From the NCBI GenBank assembly GCA_907165275.2, contig OU015664.1, positions 6,658,001 to 6,722,000 of the forward strand: a stretch of 64,000 nt of DNA, in the 5' to 3' direction. Below the pieces are notes generated by a model that searched no databases, was not told the origin of the DNA, and saw nothing but the letters and a program-made list of their open reading frames with translations. This DNA is from Zygaena filipendulae (Eukaryota > Arthropoda > Insecta > Lepidoptera > Zygaenidae). Shown here piece by piece: positions 46,557-57,448 of the stretch. Position 1 is the first letter of the stretch; every line of letters begins with the position of its first letter. The translations under genes and the position numbers were made by a program.

Positions 46557-47609
46557 CGTATTACATAAAATATAATTATATTCATCTCCATTTCTTTTAA
46601 ATTCATGACTGATCGTATGAGAAATGCTCTTTGATGAAATTTAAGATTAAATACGCTATTTTAATATAGGTAGATACATTGCTTTCGTAATTTAAATTAT
46701 TTTATTTATGACTTATTTTGAATAACTTTTTATTACATTCGAGTATCGAGAATATTTAGATGTTTGTATATTATAAATACATAAATAAATTCATTGATTA
46801 CTACAGTTAATAAGGATGTTTACTGTTCACTTTTAAATTGCTGAATGGGTTTAGATAAAACTTGATGTGTAGGCTCTCATATTGTTATTTGAGTTCATCT
46901 CGAATAAAGAGTTTCCGAGGGAATCCCAAAACTCACAAGGGTGGAAGTAGTTGGGGGTAGTTTGGAATAAAGAAATTAGCAAACTAAAGCAAATGCATGC
47001 GATACAACACACATAAAACTTTCCCAGCATTGCATTCCATTTGATATTCGGTTAATATAACAAAAACTACCGACTATATTGAATTGAATTTGTCTGCGAC
47101 GCCGGTTTATGAGGTGGCGTTTGCATCCCTCAGGATGGTGGCTCATAAAAATGTCGTAATGTTGTATGCAACAGATATGAGCAGGAGTTTACGACTTGAA
47201 TAGTATGGGCTGAGTTTTACGTGTGAGTGGCGACGTTAAATGACAACGCGCACTGATGGCACCAAGTTTACTGAGTACCTTATTATAACATTTGAAAGTA
47301 AATTGCTTCGTAAGAATTGCAAAACCGACTAAACGTTTGGATGTTTTGCGAAAATATTTAGAGACAATGACATTAAATTATAGATCCTAATAATCTTCCT
47401 TTCTTTATGTATTTTCAGTATTGTGTTATCTATTTTTTTGTTACCTTTATTTACTCTTATAATATGTAATAATAATATTACAAAAAGACTGTCGAGTCGC
47501 CATATCTATTCAATGAAAATAAAGATCAAAATAAGTTAGGCTAATGCAAAGCAAATTATTGCGTTACGATCATTTTTGGAATAGGGATGTGGACTACTTT
47601 TGAAAATCA
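46557..47609. other. Non-coding stretch with a Helitron remnant
   Basis: At 46880-46955 GAGTTTCCGAGGGAATCCCAA and CACAAGGGTGGAAG look like a worn Helitron 3' half on the plus strand. The rest holds nothing I recognise. Confidence 0.4.
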
Positions 47610-47890
47610 AAATTCTAATTAGTTCCTCTGTTAGAAAATAAAAAAACAATAGACACGTATTTTTTGCTTTTTTAAATAAATTAAAATATACAGAGATAAA
47701 GCGCATTAAAGTTTAGGATGAGGAGGTCGTGACGTCACTAACCGCAAAAACCACCATACAAACTGTCAGAATAGTGACGTCACGCGAAATTTCAACTCAA
47801 TATATCGCCGTTATTTTTTGATTACGAAAAAAAAGAAAAAAATACGTGTCCAATATTTTTTAATAATCTACAAGACGGATTAAAAAAGAA
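47610..47890 (-). mobile_element. GACGTCAC-bearing MITE, copy 3
   Basis: Inverted relative to copies 1 and 2. Plus strand: TAATTAGTTCCTCTGTTAGA, AATAGACACGTATTTTTTGC, two perfect GTGACGTCAC words (47729 and 47774 areas), CGCGAAATTTCAACTC, and ACGTGTCCAATATTTTTT near the other end. Confidence 0.75.
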
Positions 47891-48161
47891 AAATTAGTCC
47901 ACATTATTATGTCTGTTCGTTGATTAGTATTAGTTAGGTACACAAAAAAGTACTGGAGGGATTTGAATGAAACTGGCATGGCGGTAGCTTTACGTTAAAT
48001 ATTAATATAAAAGATTAGGTATTTCGGTTAATCCAAGAGTTTCCGATGGGATATCGGAATTGCGCGAAAGTCGGAACACCGCCGGCATCAGCTTCCTATA
48101 CAGGGTGTAAGGTTTTCGAGGGATGTATTGAAACCTTCGATAATTTATTCTTAAATGTAAA

Positions 48162-48519
48162 TCCTACTATTATTAAAAATGCGAAAGTGTAGATGTTTGG
48201 ATGTTTGTATGTTTGTTAATCAATCACGCAAAAACGACTGAACGGATTTGGATGAAATTTGGTATGCACGTTGTCAAGAGTACAGAGAAGGACATAAGAT
48301 GCTTTTTATCCCGGAATTCCTATATTCTATAAGCATGCTGTGTTTACCTGTAACAGATTGTTCTATACCTACTATAAGCATGCTGTGTGCCTTAAGTTAT
48401 TGTAGAGTTTAATATTTTTTGTTATTGTATGATCGTTGGTAATACAAATTAAGAAAATAAAATCAAATTCCCGCGGGAACTCCGAAATTACCGCGGGTGA
48501 AACCGCGGGGCACAGCCAG
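48162..48519 (+). mobile_element. Lep1-type Helitron interrupted by a nested insertion
   Basis: Starts TCCTACTATTATTAAAAATG and ends CCGCGGGTGAAACCGCGGGG then ACAGCCAG (CTAG mutated to CCAG). It is split at 48321-48465; removing that insert and one AATTCC restores the CCGGAATTCCCGCGGGAA context seen in sister copies. Confidence 0.85.
48321..48465. mobile_element. 145-bp nested insertion with 6-bp target duplication
   Basis: Flanked by AATTCC on both sides (48315-48320 and 48466-48471). It contains a 17-bp direct repeat CTATAAGCATGCTGTGT at 48327-48343 and 48372-48388 and ends in AAGAAAATAAAATCA, an A-rich tail including AATAAA. No terminal inverted repeats are evident, so a small retroposed RNA is more likely than a DNA transposon, but the family is unknown. 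Confidence 0.75.
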
Positions 48520-49088
48520 TAATAAATATCATCATCGTCATCATCATTTCAGCCGAAAGACTGTTAATTTGTTTGTTTCAGAACTGTTGTTTACAGGTAC
48601 AACACAACGGGACTGTTTGTATCAGGTAGATATAAAATCATTTACAATTTCGAGTGAAGAGATTCCAATCTTACCGGAGTGTGTACGAAATGTGCGTTTG
48701 ACATGATCTTTGTCTTATCCATGTCCATCTTAAGACCCACTTCGGAGTTCGAAGGCTCTGCTTTAATAAATATAAAATTTCATAAACAAAAAACACAGAG
48801 GAAAACTTAAATAATACTTGTACAAAAAATTTATTTGTAACAATCCGTTCAACAAATACCTTTCAAATTCCTTACCGATGTTAAAATTACAAATAATTTT
48901 TGACTTTTGAGTGATGATAGAATAAGGTTCCTTCCGACATAAGGTTTTAAAGTAGGTTAGAGAGAAATGAAAACTTTTGCAATATGCTCTCGTTTTGCAA
49001 GTTGGTGGTGAACGGGAGTTGAGTTGTAACGAGATTTTTGATAATATATTAAAGCAAAATTGTCTTGAGACTTTGCTTTATTAAAGTG
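48520..49088. other. Non-coding stretch
   Basis: A short 69-codon frame beginning inside the Helitron end is not accepted. No other feature. Confidence 0.5.
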
Positions 49089-49396
49089 CTAGCTGTTTCA
49101 CCCTCGGTAATTTCAGAGTTTCCACGGGTATTCCGAGATAAAAGTACCTACTACCCTTTATTTTTTTCTCTACCTACCCTTCACAACGTGTGGTATGCAA
49201 AATTTCATACAGTCTCACCTGCGTTAATTGCGGAGTTCCCGTGGGAATTTCGGGGTAAAAATTACCCTATATCTTTTTCTGCACCCCTGACTACGTGTAT
49301 GCAAATTTCATGCTGATCGATTGAGTAGTTAAGGTTTGAAATCGTAACAGACAAACAAACGTATTCAAATTCACACTTTTATATTATTTGTTAGGA
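49089..49396 (-). mobile_element. Two overlapping Helitron-like copies
   Basis: CTAGCTGTTTCACCCTCGG at 49089 starts a worn copy, and TCTCACCTGCGTTAATTGCG (about 49214) starts a second, better copy of the same family that ends near TATTATTTGTTAGGA. Probably one element inserted into, or duplicated beside, another. Confidence 0.65.
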
Positions 49397-49559
49397 ATTC
49401 TGGAAATTGCATAAACTACTTAGTCATTTATTTATTTAATATAATTTATTTATTTATGTTCTAGACTCTAGAGTTATCAACGCGACGTTATGGAGGCCGT
49501 CTAAAAGAATAAAAGTTTTTTATGAGTGGCATCTAATAAAACCTGTGAATACTTATCTA

Positions 49560-49872
49560 TCTATAATATAATAAAAGAGTAGAATTCGCGATTCTGTACA
49601 TTGAATATTTTTATCTAAAATTGAGAGGGGTGATAAAAGAAGAGTACTTAACCAAGCACAAAAAAAAGTTTTTAAAATTATTTTCTGTCTGTCTGTCTGT
49701 CTGTTCGCGATAATCTCCGAATCTACTGAACAAATTGTCATGCGGTTTTCACAGGTAGATTAAGCTTAGCCTGGAGCTACATATAGGCTTTGTTTCATTG
49801 AAATTGGATGTCTAGAAAAAAAGTTGTTGAATAAAAACCTTTCGCGCGGGTGAAACCGCGGGGCACAGCTAG
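49560..49872 (+). mobile_element. Helitron-like copy, C subfamily, complete
   Basis: Runs from TCTATAATATAATAAAAGAG to GCGCGGGTGAAACCGCGGGG then ACAGCTAG, followed by T. Body shared with 30563-30859 in reverse complement (TAAGCTTAGCCTGGAGCTAC; TCTGTCTGTCTGTCTGTTCG). Confidence 0.85.
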
Positions 49873-50361
49873 TGTGTAATATGAAGCTAACAAAAACTAC
49901 ACATCCTTGTAAATCTCATACGTAAACAATGGTTTTTTTCGAAATTCCACAAAGTGGTAACTTAATTAGTACAGCAGGAACATTGCAGACACTAGTAATA
50001 GACTTAAAGCTAATATAATTAACTATGGGGATACAAATGTAAACTTTGTAGTCGGTCGCTATTAGGTATGAGAGTGTGTGTGCAGTATGTGTGTTGTAAC
50101 ACACGCTATGATATGTGTGTGTGGTTAATTCAGTTTTACGATATGAAAACCCGAAAACAGCTCCAACGATTTTCATGAAATTTAGTATGCAGGACTTTCG
50201 GGGGCGATTACTCGATCTAGGTAGATTTCATTTTTAGAAAAAGTCGGTTTATTTGTGTTTTCAGGCAATGAAAAATGAGTGTTTGATACTGCTTTTCTAT
50301 ACGTAACAACAGATGTCGCTACGAGCGAAGCTCGGTAACCCAGATATTTTATTTTTAATTA
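49873..50361. other. Non-coding stretch
   Basis: A (GT)n-like patch at 50070-50125. No gene recognised. Confidence 0.5.
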
Positions 50362-50477
50362 GCTAGTTAAAACTACGGGGAACAGCTGACAAATTTCATG
50401 ATAATTGGTTGAGCCGTTAAGGTGTGAAAGCGTAACAAATAAACAAACAAATAAACTTACATTCGCATTTATAATAT
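50362..50477. mobile_element. Chimeric Helitron fragment
   Basis: AAACTACGGGGAACAGCTGA (plus-oriented 3' end) is joined directly to AATTTCATGATAATTGGTTG...TTCGCATTTATAATATAAT (minus-oriented 5' half), so two fragments of opposite orientation are fused. Confidence 0.55.
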
Positions 50478-50855
50478 AATAGTTATATGGTAATGATAAG
50501 TTTTAGTAGACATTTTCATAACGAAAATACAGTAGATTGTAACAAATATTTTATATGTAAAAGTCCGGCTGTTGTTTTTTCGTCATTATTCCAAACGGAG
50601 CTACGGATCGACGTAAGTTTTTTGCACAAAAATACTCAGAGGGACGAGGTTACATTGTATCCCGATACTTCAAAGAGTTCTTGACGGCATTCCGGTATCC
50701 ACACGGGTGGTACCTAACTCAGAGTAATATTATTTATACGTTCTTAGCTATTTTTTAATAAGTCGCCACAAAGTACATGATATAGTTGTATAAGAAAGCT
50801 ATACCTATAGGTAAAGAAATAAGGGTGTACCTAAGTGGCAAAGCAAAACTATACA

Positions 50856-51061
50856 TCCTTACAATTTATAAATGCAATGAATTTTTTGTATGTTTGTTCT
50901 TTACTCTTTCACACCCTAACGACTTAACCGATCAACATGCAATTTTGTATACCTACACGTTGTCAGGGATACAGAAAAGCAGGTTCATAGGGTATTATTT
51001 ACCCCGGAACCTTCGCGGGAACTCCGTAATTAACGCGGCTGAAACCGCTGGGAACAGTTAG
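50856..51061 (+). mobile_element. Lep1-type Helitron, complete but diverged
   Basis: TCCTTACAATTTATAAATGC to GAAACCGCTGGGAACAGTTAG; the terminal CTAG is TTAG and the stem has mismatches. Internal order as in 44711-44906. Confidence 0.75.
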
Positions 51062-51354
51062 TACATAATATATGTACCTACCTATAAGCTTCTTTCGACG
51101 TTTTTTGTTGTTGTTTTAAAATCATGTTTTTTCCTAGAAGTTATCATTTCTATCGATTTATTTATAATATTTAACTTTACAAAATAAAAATAAATTGGTG
51201 TCATTTTTCAAAAAATACAATTTTATACAAAATAAAATCAAAATTATTATTATGATAAGTTATTGGTAACGTTGTTTTGTAACACCATCTCCTAGTTTTG
51301 AGATACCTATGCTATAACACTCTAAAACAATAATGCAAATCAGTCGTCTGTTTT

Positions 51355-51530
51355 GACCTGCTCTCCCCCGCGGTTTCACCCACGTGAACTTCAAATTTCT
51401 CACCGCATAAACCTTCCCTGAACTTCCATAAATCTTTCAAGATCAAAATTAGCAAAATCGGTCCAGCCATTCTTGAGTTTTAGCGAGACAAACGAACAGA
51501 AATTAATTTTTATAACATATATAAAGATTT
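51355..51530 (-). mobile_element. Helitron-like copy, D subfamily
   Basis: CTGCTCTCCCCCGCGGTTTCACCC-type 3' end, then AACTTCCATAAATCTTTCAAG and CCAGCCATTCTTGAGTTTTAG, matching 35191-35388 in reverse complement. Confidence 0.65.
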
Positions 51531-53223
51531 AGTAGTGTCTTATAACAAAACCCTCATTACGGTACTTCAATTAATTGTTCTTCTTGCAAGAAAAATATTA
51601 CCAAACGAGCACCAAGTACAGAATGTAATAAATACAAGAGTATATCGCATGCTACCACTAAACGTGCGCCATGCTCAGCATTCAGCAACAAACAGATAGT
51701 CGCCGTTCGGGCGCAGAAAAGCCTGGAGTAGACGTGCTCATCGTGCATGAAAATAAAGCCCAGGCACAGCTCCTTTATTGTACCTGAAGATGAGGATTTT
51801 GAAATACACTTTCATTTTAATAAATTTACGCTTTCACTTTGTGTTTAATTAATTTTAGTGACATCATGTAGGTTACCTAACTTAATTTAGTGATGAGAAA
51901 AATTGGTCTTGGTATTGCGTCTTGCGTAAGACCAAGATCAAGACGAAGATGAAGACTATAATTAGACTAGCAACCAAGATCTGTGGTCTTTTTGCTAGTT
52001 CTTGCTACTCAAATGATTCTTCAATGGTTTGGTCTTCTCTCATTTACCTACTTAATTATTATATTTTTTAACCGACTTCCAAAAAGGAGGAGGTTCTATG
52101 TTCGATTGTATGTATGTTTTTTTATTAAAAACTTTTGCAATAATACGTATGCTTGCTGGTGATGTATTATTTTTTGAAATTCACTTCCACACTACACAAC
52201 AAGACGAACGTTTCTCGCTGGGTGCAATAAACGAAAAGCTTATTTCACTCACGTGGGACTATGAAGCATCCTTCGATTGAAGATTGAAAAATATTTCCAA
52301 TATTTTCAAGTAAGGAATTTTATTTTAGTCACGCTGAAGTATGTGAAAAGTTACAATTTTTGTGTACCTATAATAGGTATTACCTATCAAAATATAACCA
52401 TCATTATGTAATTACTACATATATCATGACGTTGTCAGGGGTACAAAGAAGGACATACTAGGGTATTTTTTTGTACCTCGGAATTCTTGCGGAATTTCGA
52501 AATTAATTTTAAAAATAAAATAAAAAAAAATAAAATTTTTATTTCTTAGCAGCTAGTTAAGAAATAAAATTGACATTCTGTTCCTATGTTTGTGTCTGAG
52601 CTGATAGATGCGATATAAGTGCTATAAATGAGAGTATTCACTGTAAATTACAACACAACCCTCTGCTTTTTAATCTATCCCCAGTTTACAGCTTGTTAAA
52701 AGATCAATGGTGCATAAACAAAGATCGAGAGATCTTGCAGTGAGTACCTATACAGTGCAAATAAACAAGCGGAAGGATTCAACTCAGGATTGTCACAGAT
52801 CTATAGGTATTCTATATACGCATCTCTTTATGCCGTTACGATCTTTGATGTTTTTCTATTTTATAAAAAGCTCACTTTAATTTTTTAATTTTGCACAATT
52901 TTGTGCAATTTTTATGCACAAAGCTTCATTTTATCAAAACTATGTAGTGTGTGTACAACATAATTTATTTTTGTGTACAACATAATGTTATACTTATTAC
53001 CCACGTGAATACTGAAAGTTTCTCAGAAACTATCTGAAAAAAAAAAAATTATTATAGAAGGAAACCATAAATTGAAAATCCGTTAAGGATAGTTGAAAAG
53101 AACTAAGCTGACACCGACGTGGATAGCAACTTTGATACAGATTATTTAAAGATATAAATAATAATCTGTTGTCGAAGAATAATTGTTACCTAAGTTTGCT
53201 AATACTCTATACAACTAAAATTT
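51531..53223. other. Non-coding stretch with repeat fragments
   Basis: At 52071-52125 TTAACCGACTTCCAAAAAGGA and TCGATTGTATGTATGTTTT form a solitary end of the 57364 element family. At 51905-52040 there is an irregular cluster of GGTCTTG / AAGACCAAGA words. A Helitron 3' fragment lies at 52425-52558 (listed separately). No supported gene. Confidence 0.5.
52425..52558 (+). mobile_element. Helitron-like copy, decayed
   Basis: ACGTTGTCAGGGGTACAAAG, TCGGAATTCTTGCGG and a final CAGCTAG, separated by an A-rich tract that replaces the hairpin. Confidence 0.5.
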
Positions 53224-54187
53224 TTAACAAAAAAATTAAAACCGACTTCCAAAAACACAAAACTAAAAAACTAAAAATAAAAATCTAAAAATAACAACAT
53301 ACCGATTTAATTCAAAAGACAAAAACACACGTAATATTCTTATTAATTTATGCTACCACTAATCGGTTTGAATTCGGTGACAAGCCCGCTGGTGTCTGGC
53401 CACTTGGGTTGTCCTGCTCACGAAGAGCTGGTGGCGGGAGTCGACTTAGCCCATCTACCCCCTTCATATTTGGCTTGTCACCGACTTCATACCGATTAGT
53501 GGTAGCATAAATTAATAAGAATATTACGTGTGTTTTTGTCTTTTGAATCATCAGTTCCACTTCACCATATACATTGTGACGAGCATAAATTGTTTAGAAA
53601 CCATATTAAAGTTAACGAATCGGAATCTGTGAAATACCTATTATTTAGTCGTTCTGATAACCATCTGTGGTCTTCATCATCAGTTCCACTTCTTCAAATT
53701 TTACTTTCCAAAAGCAAATAAACGATTTACTATAAAAAATACAAAAATCGCTATAGGTGTACCTATAATTTTTGAAGAGTTCCCTCGATTACTCCAAGAT
53801 CCCATCATCAGATCTCAACTTGGTGACAATGGAATCAATTTGGGAGTATCCCCTATCAAACAAAATACAAATTTTCGAAATCGCTTTAATCGGAACCCGT
53901 GAAATACGTATTATTGTTGAGTAGTTCCGATGACCATCTGTGGTCTTCATCATCAGTTCCACTTCTTCAAATTTTTCTTTCCAGAAGCAAATGAACGATT
54001 TACTATAAAAAATACCCAAATCGCTATAGGTGTGCCTATAATTTTTGAAGAGTTCCCTCGATTTCTCCAAGATCCCATCATCAGATTCCGACTTGGTGGC
54101 AATGGGACCTAATTGGGAGTAAACCCTTTCAAACAAAAAAAGAATTTTCGAAATCGGTCCAACCGTCTTCGAGTAATCGGTGAACAT

Positions 54188-54241
<54 letters not shown>

Positions 54242-54289
54242 ATACATACAATCGAACATAGAACCTCCTCCTTTTTGGAAGTCGGTTAA
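53224..54289 (-). mobile_element. Composite foldback element with TTAA ends, copy A
   Basis: 1066 bp. The right end GGAAGTCGGTTAA and left end TTAACAAAAAAATTAAAACC share the inverted motif AACCGACTTCCAAAAA. Left part (53224-53545) is a palindrome: GCTACCACTAATCGG...GGTGACAAGCC faces GGCTTGTCACCG...CCGATTAGTGGTAGC around an ~85-bp core with GGCGGGAGTCGACTTAG. The right part has two tandem ~235-bp units with ACCATCTGTGGTCTTCATCA, then a ~49-nt poly-A (54192-54240). Non-coding; frames across it are by-products of the repeats. Same family, opposite orientation, as 57364-58622. Confidence 0.8.
54192..54240. repeat. Poly-A tract
   Basis: About 49 consecutive A inside the composite element, at the place where copy B has about 32 T on the other strand. 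Length in assemblies will be unreliable. Confidence 0.9.
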
Positions 54290-54325
54290 TAATTAATCTA
54301 TACAATTTCATATACCTATCTTAAT

Positions 54326-54517
54326 CTTTACATACTACAGAATGAAGTCGCTTCCGCTATCTTTTCGCGATAAACTCAAAAACTACCGAACGGATTTTAA
54401 TGCGGTTTTCACTAATAGATACAATGATTCATGAGGAAGATTCATATCGATAGTTTATCCTATACTTCTCGCGGGAACTCCGAAATTACCACGGGGGAAA
54501 CCGCGGGGGACAGCTAG
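54326..54517 (+). mobile_element. Helitron-like copy
   Basis: GCGATAAACTCAAAAACTAC, GCGGTTTTCACTAATAGATAC, CGCGGGAACTCCGAAATTACC, then CCACGGGGGAAACCGCGGGG and ACAGCTAG followed by T. The 5' end is approximate. Confidence 0.75.
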
Positions 54518-54817
54518 TTTATAAAAATCTAATGTAACAAGCAAGTAGAAGTATGTTTTTTTCACAAATTTTGAAAATGCTTTTTCTTAAGTCAAACCTA
54601 TTCACAATTTCAACTTCAAATGTTTGATAGAAAAATATTTGCCAGATTTTTGAATATTTTTTCAATCCTTACTATCAAATGACTATTTGACTATAGATAC
54701 AGAATCTAGTCTTAACTCAATACCCCACTATCGGACTTTTTTGGTTGGCCGTCCACATATTATATGGATGATAAAAACTCACAAAAATGGACTTTAAGAC
54801 CTTTTCATTCAATTATA
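54518..54817. other. Non-coding stretch
   Basis: Nothing recognised between the Helitron and the SINE. Confidence 0.5.
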
Positions 54818-55092
54818 ATAATAATAATAATAATATAATAATCCACTTCACAACACACAGATCTACTTGATCCCACACTAAGCTATGAGCTTGTGTCGTG
54901 GAAACCAAGCAAACGTGGTATATACTACACATATTATTACATATATATTATACTATAAAAATATATATATACACCCAGACTGAAAAGTTCCCCTGTGTTC
55001 ATCACACAAAGTACACCCCCACCGGGAATCAAACCCGGGACCTCTTGATTAGCGGGCAGGCATGGTGACCATTGCGCCAATCGGGTCGTCGC
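54818..55092 (-). mobile_element. tRNA-derived SINE (family 2), copy 2, near full length
   Basis: Minus strand: A box region TTGGCGCAATGGTCACCATG, B box GGTTTGATTCCCGGT, then the body shared with 46313-46556 and a 3' end of ATT triplets (plus 54818-54842). About 275 bp. The tRNA-like head is not a full cloverleaf. Confidence 0.85.
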
Positions 55093-56072
55093 AAATTTGT
55101 ATCCGCTTTCGTTAGAGCATGGGAATCGTATTTCAAACACCATCTGCAGGACTTACTTCATCTTAATATTAAAGTCACTACAATGTTGATAAACAGGCAA
55201 TAAAAGGGAATGCACATGTCTGAGAGAAATGTAGGCATTTCGTGAATAGCAGACTTATTGATGGATATTTAATGAGTGAGCACAGGATTCTATATAGGCT
55301 ACTGACCGTTCGATGCAATAGATAAGGGGCAAGAGGCAAAAGCTTTCAATCCAGAGAATTCCACTAGGCGGGAGCTTTTCTAGCATCGAAAAGCAAGACA
55401 TAATATCATTGTAATTCCATCAAAACCATTACAAATGAACTGAATTAGCTACTGCAGTATCTAAAAGCAACCTAGTTAATGAGCAAAAGCTCGTACTTAA
55501 CATTAAAAATACAAAAAAAAGAAAATACTCAACGCAAATGATATCAAAGTCTTTCAAAAACGTTGGCGTAGTCGTTATAAAATTATAAGTTATATTATGT
55601 ACTGAGCTTCATTATAAACCCACTGAGTCACTATGTCAACCGTGTATTTATAATACATCTAAATAGCATTTTGAGTTGTAACTACGTATTTAAGACATCT
55701 GAGGCGGCTCTAACAAGGTGCTTAACTATTTGCTGGTGAATGCAATAAGGCTCTTTCAGCCTTTAACGCGTTCATTAAAAATACGCGAGCGTCACACAAG
55801 CTTCGCCCACGGTGAAGGGAAACTGGAGCTATTTTATAAAAAGAAAAGCACACGCGTTAATAAGGTTGTGAGTGTCACTAAATACTTAGACGTCGCTTTG
55901 TGACTTCAAAAGGTGTGTTTTAAAGTCTCTTACTTACCACATTATATTACGTTGAGAGATAATGTTGAAAACTGTATTTTCATTAGCCACCCTTTTTCAT
56001 CCACACCTCAATTCGTGCGGTGTTTGGAATTTGCACTAACACTATTGTAGTGCCTAAAATATTTAGTACCAA
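55093..56072. other. Non-coding stretch
   Basis: A 61-codon frame at 55718-55903 is not matched to any family. No repeat recognised. Confidence 0.45.
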
Positions 56073-56319
56073 CTAGCCGTTCCCCGCGGATTCATCCGCG
56101 TTAACTTCAGAGTTCCCGCGGGAATTTCAGAGTAAATATTACCCTATGTCCTTTTCTATATACCCGGGTATGACAACGGGTATGAAAAATTTCATGATGA
56201 TCGGTTGAGCCGTTAAGGCATGGACCAATTAATCTAGTTTAATTGGTCCATGGTTAAGGCGTGAAAGCGTAACAGGCAAACAGACAGAGTAACTTTCGCA
56301 TTTGTATTATTAGTATAGA
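56073..56319 (-). mobile_element. Helitron-like copy carrying a small palindromic insertion
   Basis: Plus strand CTAGCCGTTCCCCGCGGATT to TTGTATTATTAGTATAGA, with A before and T after. Interrupted at 56219-56252 by a palindrome; without it and one GTTAAGG, GAGCCGTTAAGGCGTGAAAG matches the sister copy at 50405-50435. Confidence 0.8.
56219..56252. repeat. 34-bp palindrome flanked by a 7-bp direct duplication
   Basis: CATGGACCAATTAA and TTAATTGGTCCATG are perfect inverted arms around TCTAGT. GTTAAGG lies on both sides (56212-56218 and 56253-56259). Confidence 0.9.
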
Positions 56320-57073
56320 TCAGAATAACTCTGATAAGTCGCTTCAGACCACCTCATCCGTGCCTTTGGTATTATAAAAATACTGTAAAAGAGAGAACGA
56401 ATATTTTTTGATATTTTTTTAAGTACTATTTTGCATTTGTTAAAAGTATTTTTTTATAAGATTAACAGGTTACACGTTCCACCACAGCTCATCTGATGAG
56501 ATGTGACGATAATATGGTCGAAGTTTGTCAACAAGTGTTACTAAATTCCGAGTAGACAAATACTAAGAGAACAAATCAGACATTATATTCTGTCTCCAAG
56601 CAGAACCCTCAACCTTAGAACCCACGGGAAGTAGAAGATGAAATTGAAAGCAACACAGTTTTAATTTGACATCTCTTAATATCAAAAGAATCTGTGTACG
56701 TGGTGTTGTGGCGTATTCGTAGTGTACCTATACTTAAGTGGCACGAACACGCGACAAAGTTTTGTACCTCTGTTAACACAGAAGTGGTGGAGATTGAGGC
56801 AGCTCTGTGCTGAAGTGAAAGAGGGCTGCGAGCGACGCGCGTGCTAGCCCAACCGAAAACAAGAACACAGAGGCAACACAAAGTAAGACTGTTGAGAATA
56901 ATCCCGGCTTTGGCTATGCAACAGAGAAATAAGCACGAATAAAACGTATGCTGATTTTTAAACAGCTATACTCGCAGGTGTTGCTGGCAGCAATGGTTTC
57001 TTGAACTTTTTTTAAATTCAAATTTGATTGCTAGAAAATTCAGTGGTGATACAATAATTATAATTATGTATTA
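56320..57073. other. Non-coding stretch
   Basis: An 88-codon minus-strand frame at 56615-56881 shows no family motif and is not accepted. Confidence 0.45.
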
Positions 57074-57411
57074 CTAGAAGTGCCCCGCGGTTTCACCCGC
57101 ATGAGTTTAAGTTTAGGAACCCACAGGAACTCTAAAGTAGCTTAATTTACTTCTAATGACATCAGCTAATTAGCAGTGAAACTTTTATCAAAATCAGTCC
57201 AACCGTTTCGGAGATTCACCCGCGTGAGTTTCGGAATTCCTGCAGGAACTCCAAACTTCTTTTATAAAAACCTTGTCCTGACAATAACGAACCCAAAAAA
57301 TAATGATTATCCAATATACGTAGTATAATACAACGTAGTGGTTATATACTCTTTTTCCAATTTTTAACCGACTTCCAAAAAGGAGGAGGTTCTATGTTCG
57401 ATTGTATGTAT

Positions 57412-57448
<37 letters not shown>

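Noticed and set aside
53789..54259. 156-codon minus-strand frame as a gene
   Set aside because: It is translated from the tandem units and poly-A of the composite repeat; the poly-Phe run is the homopolymer.
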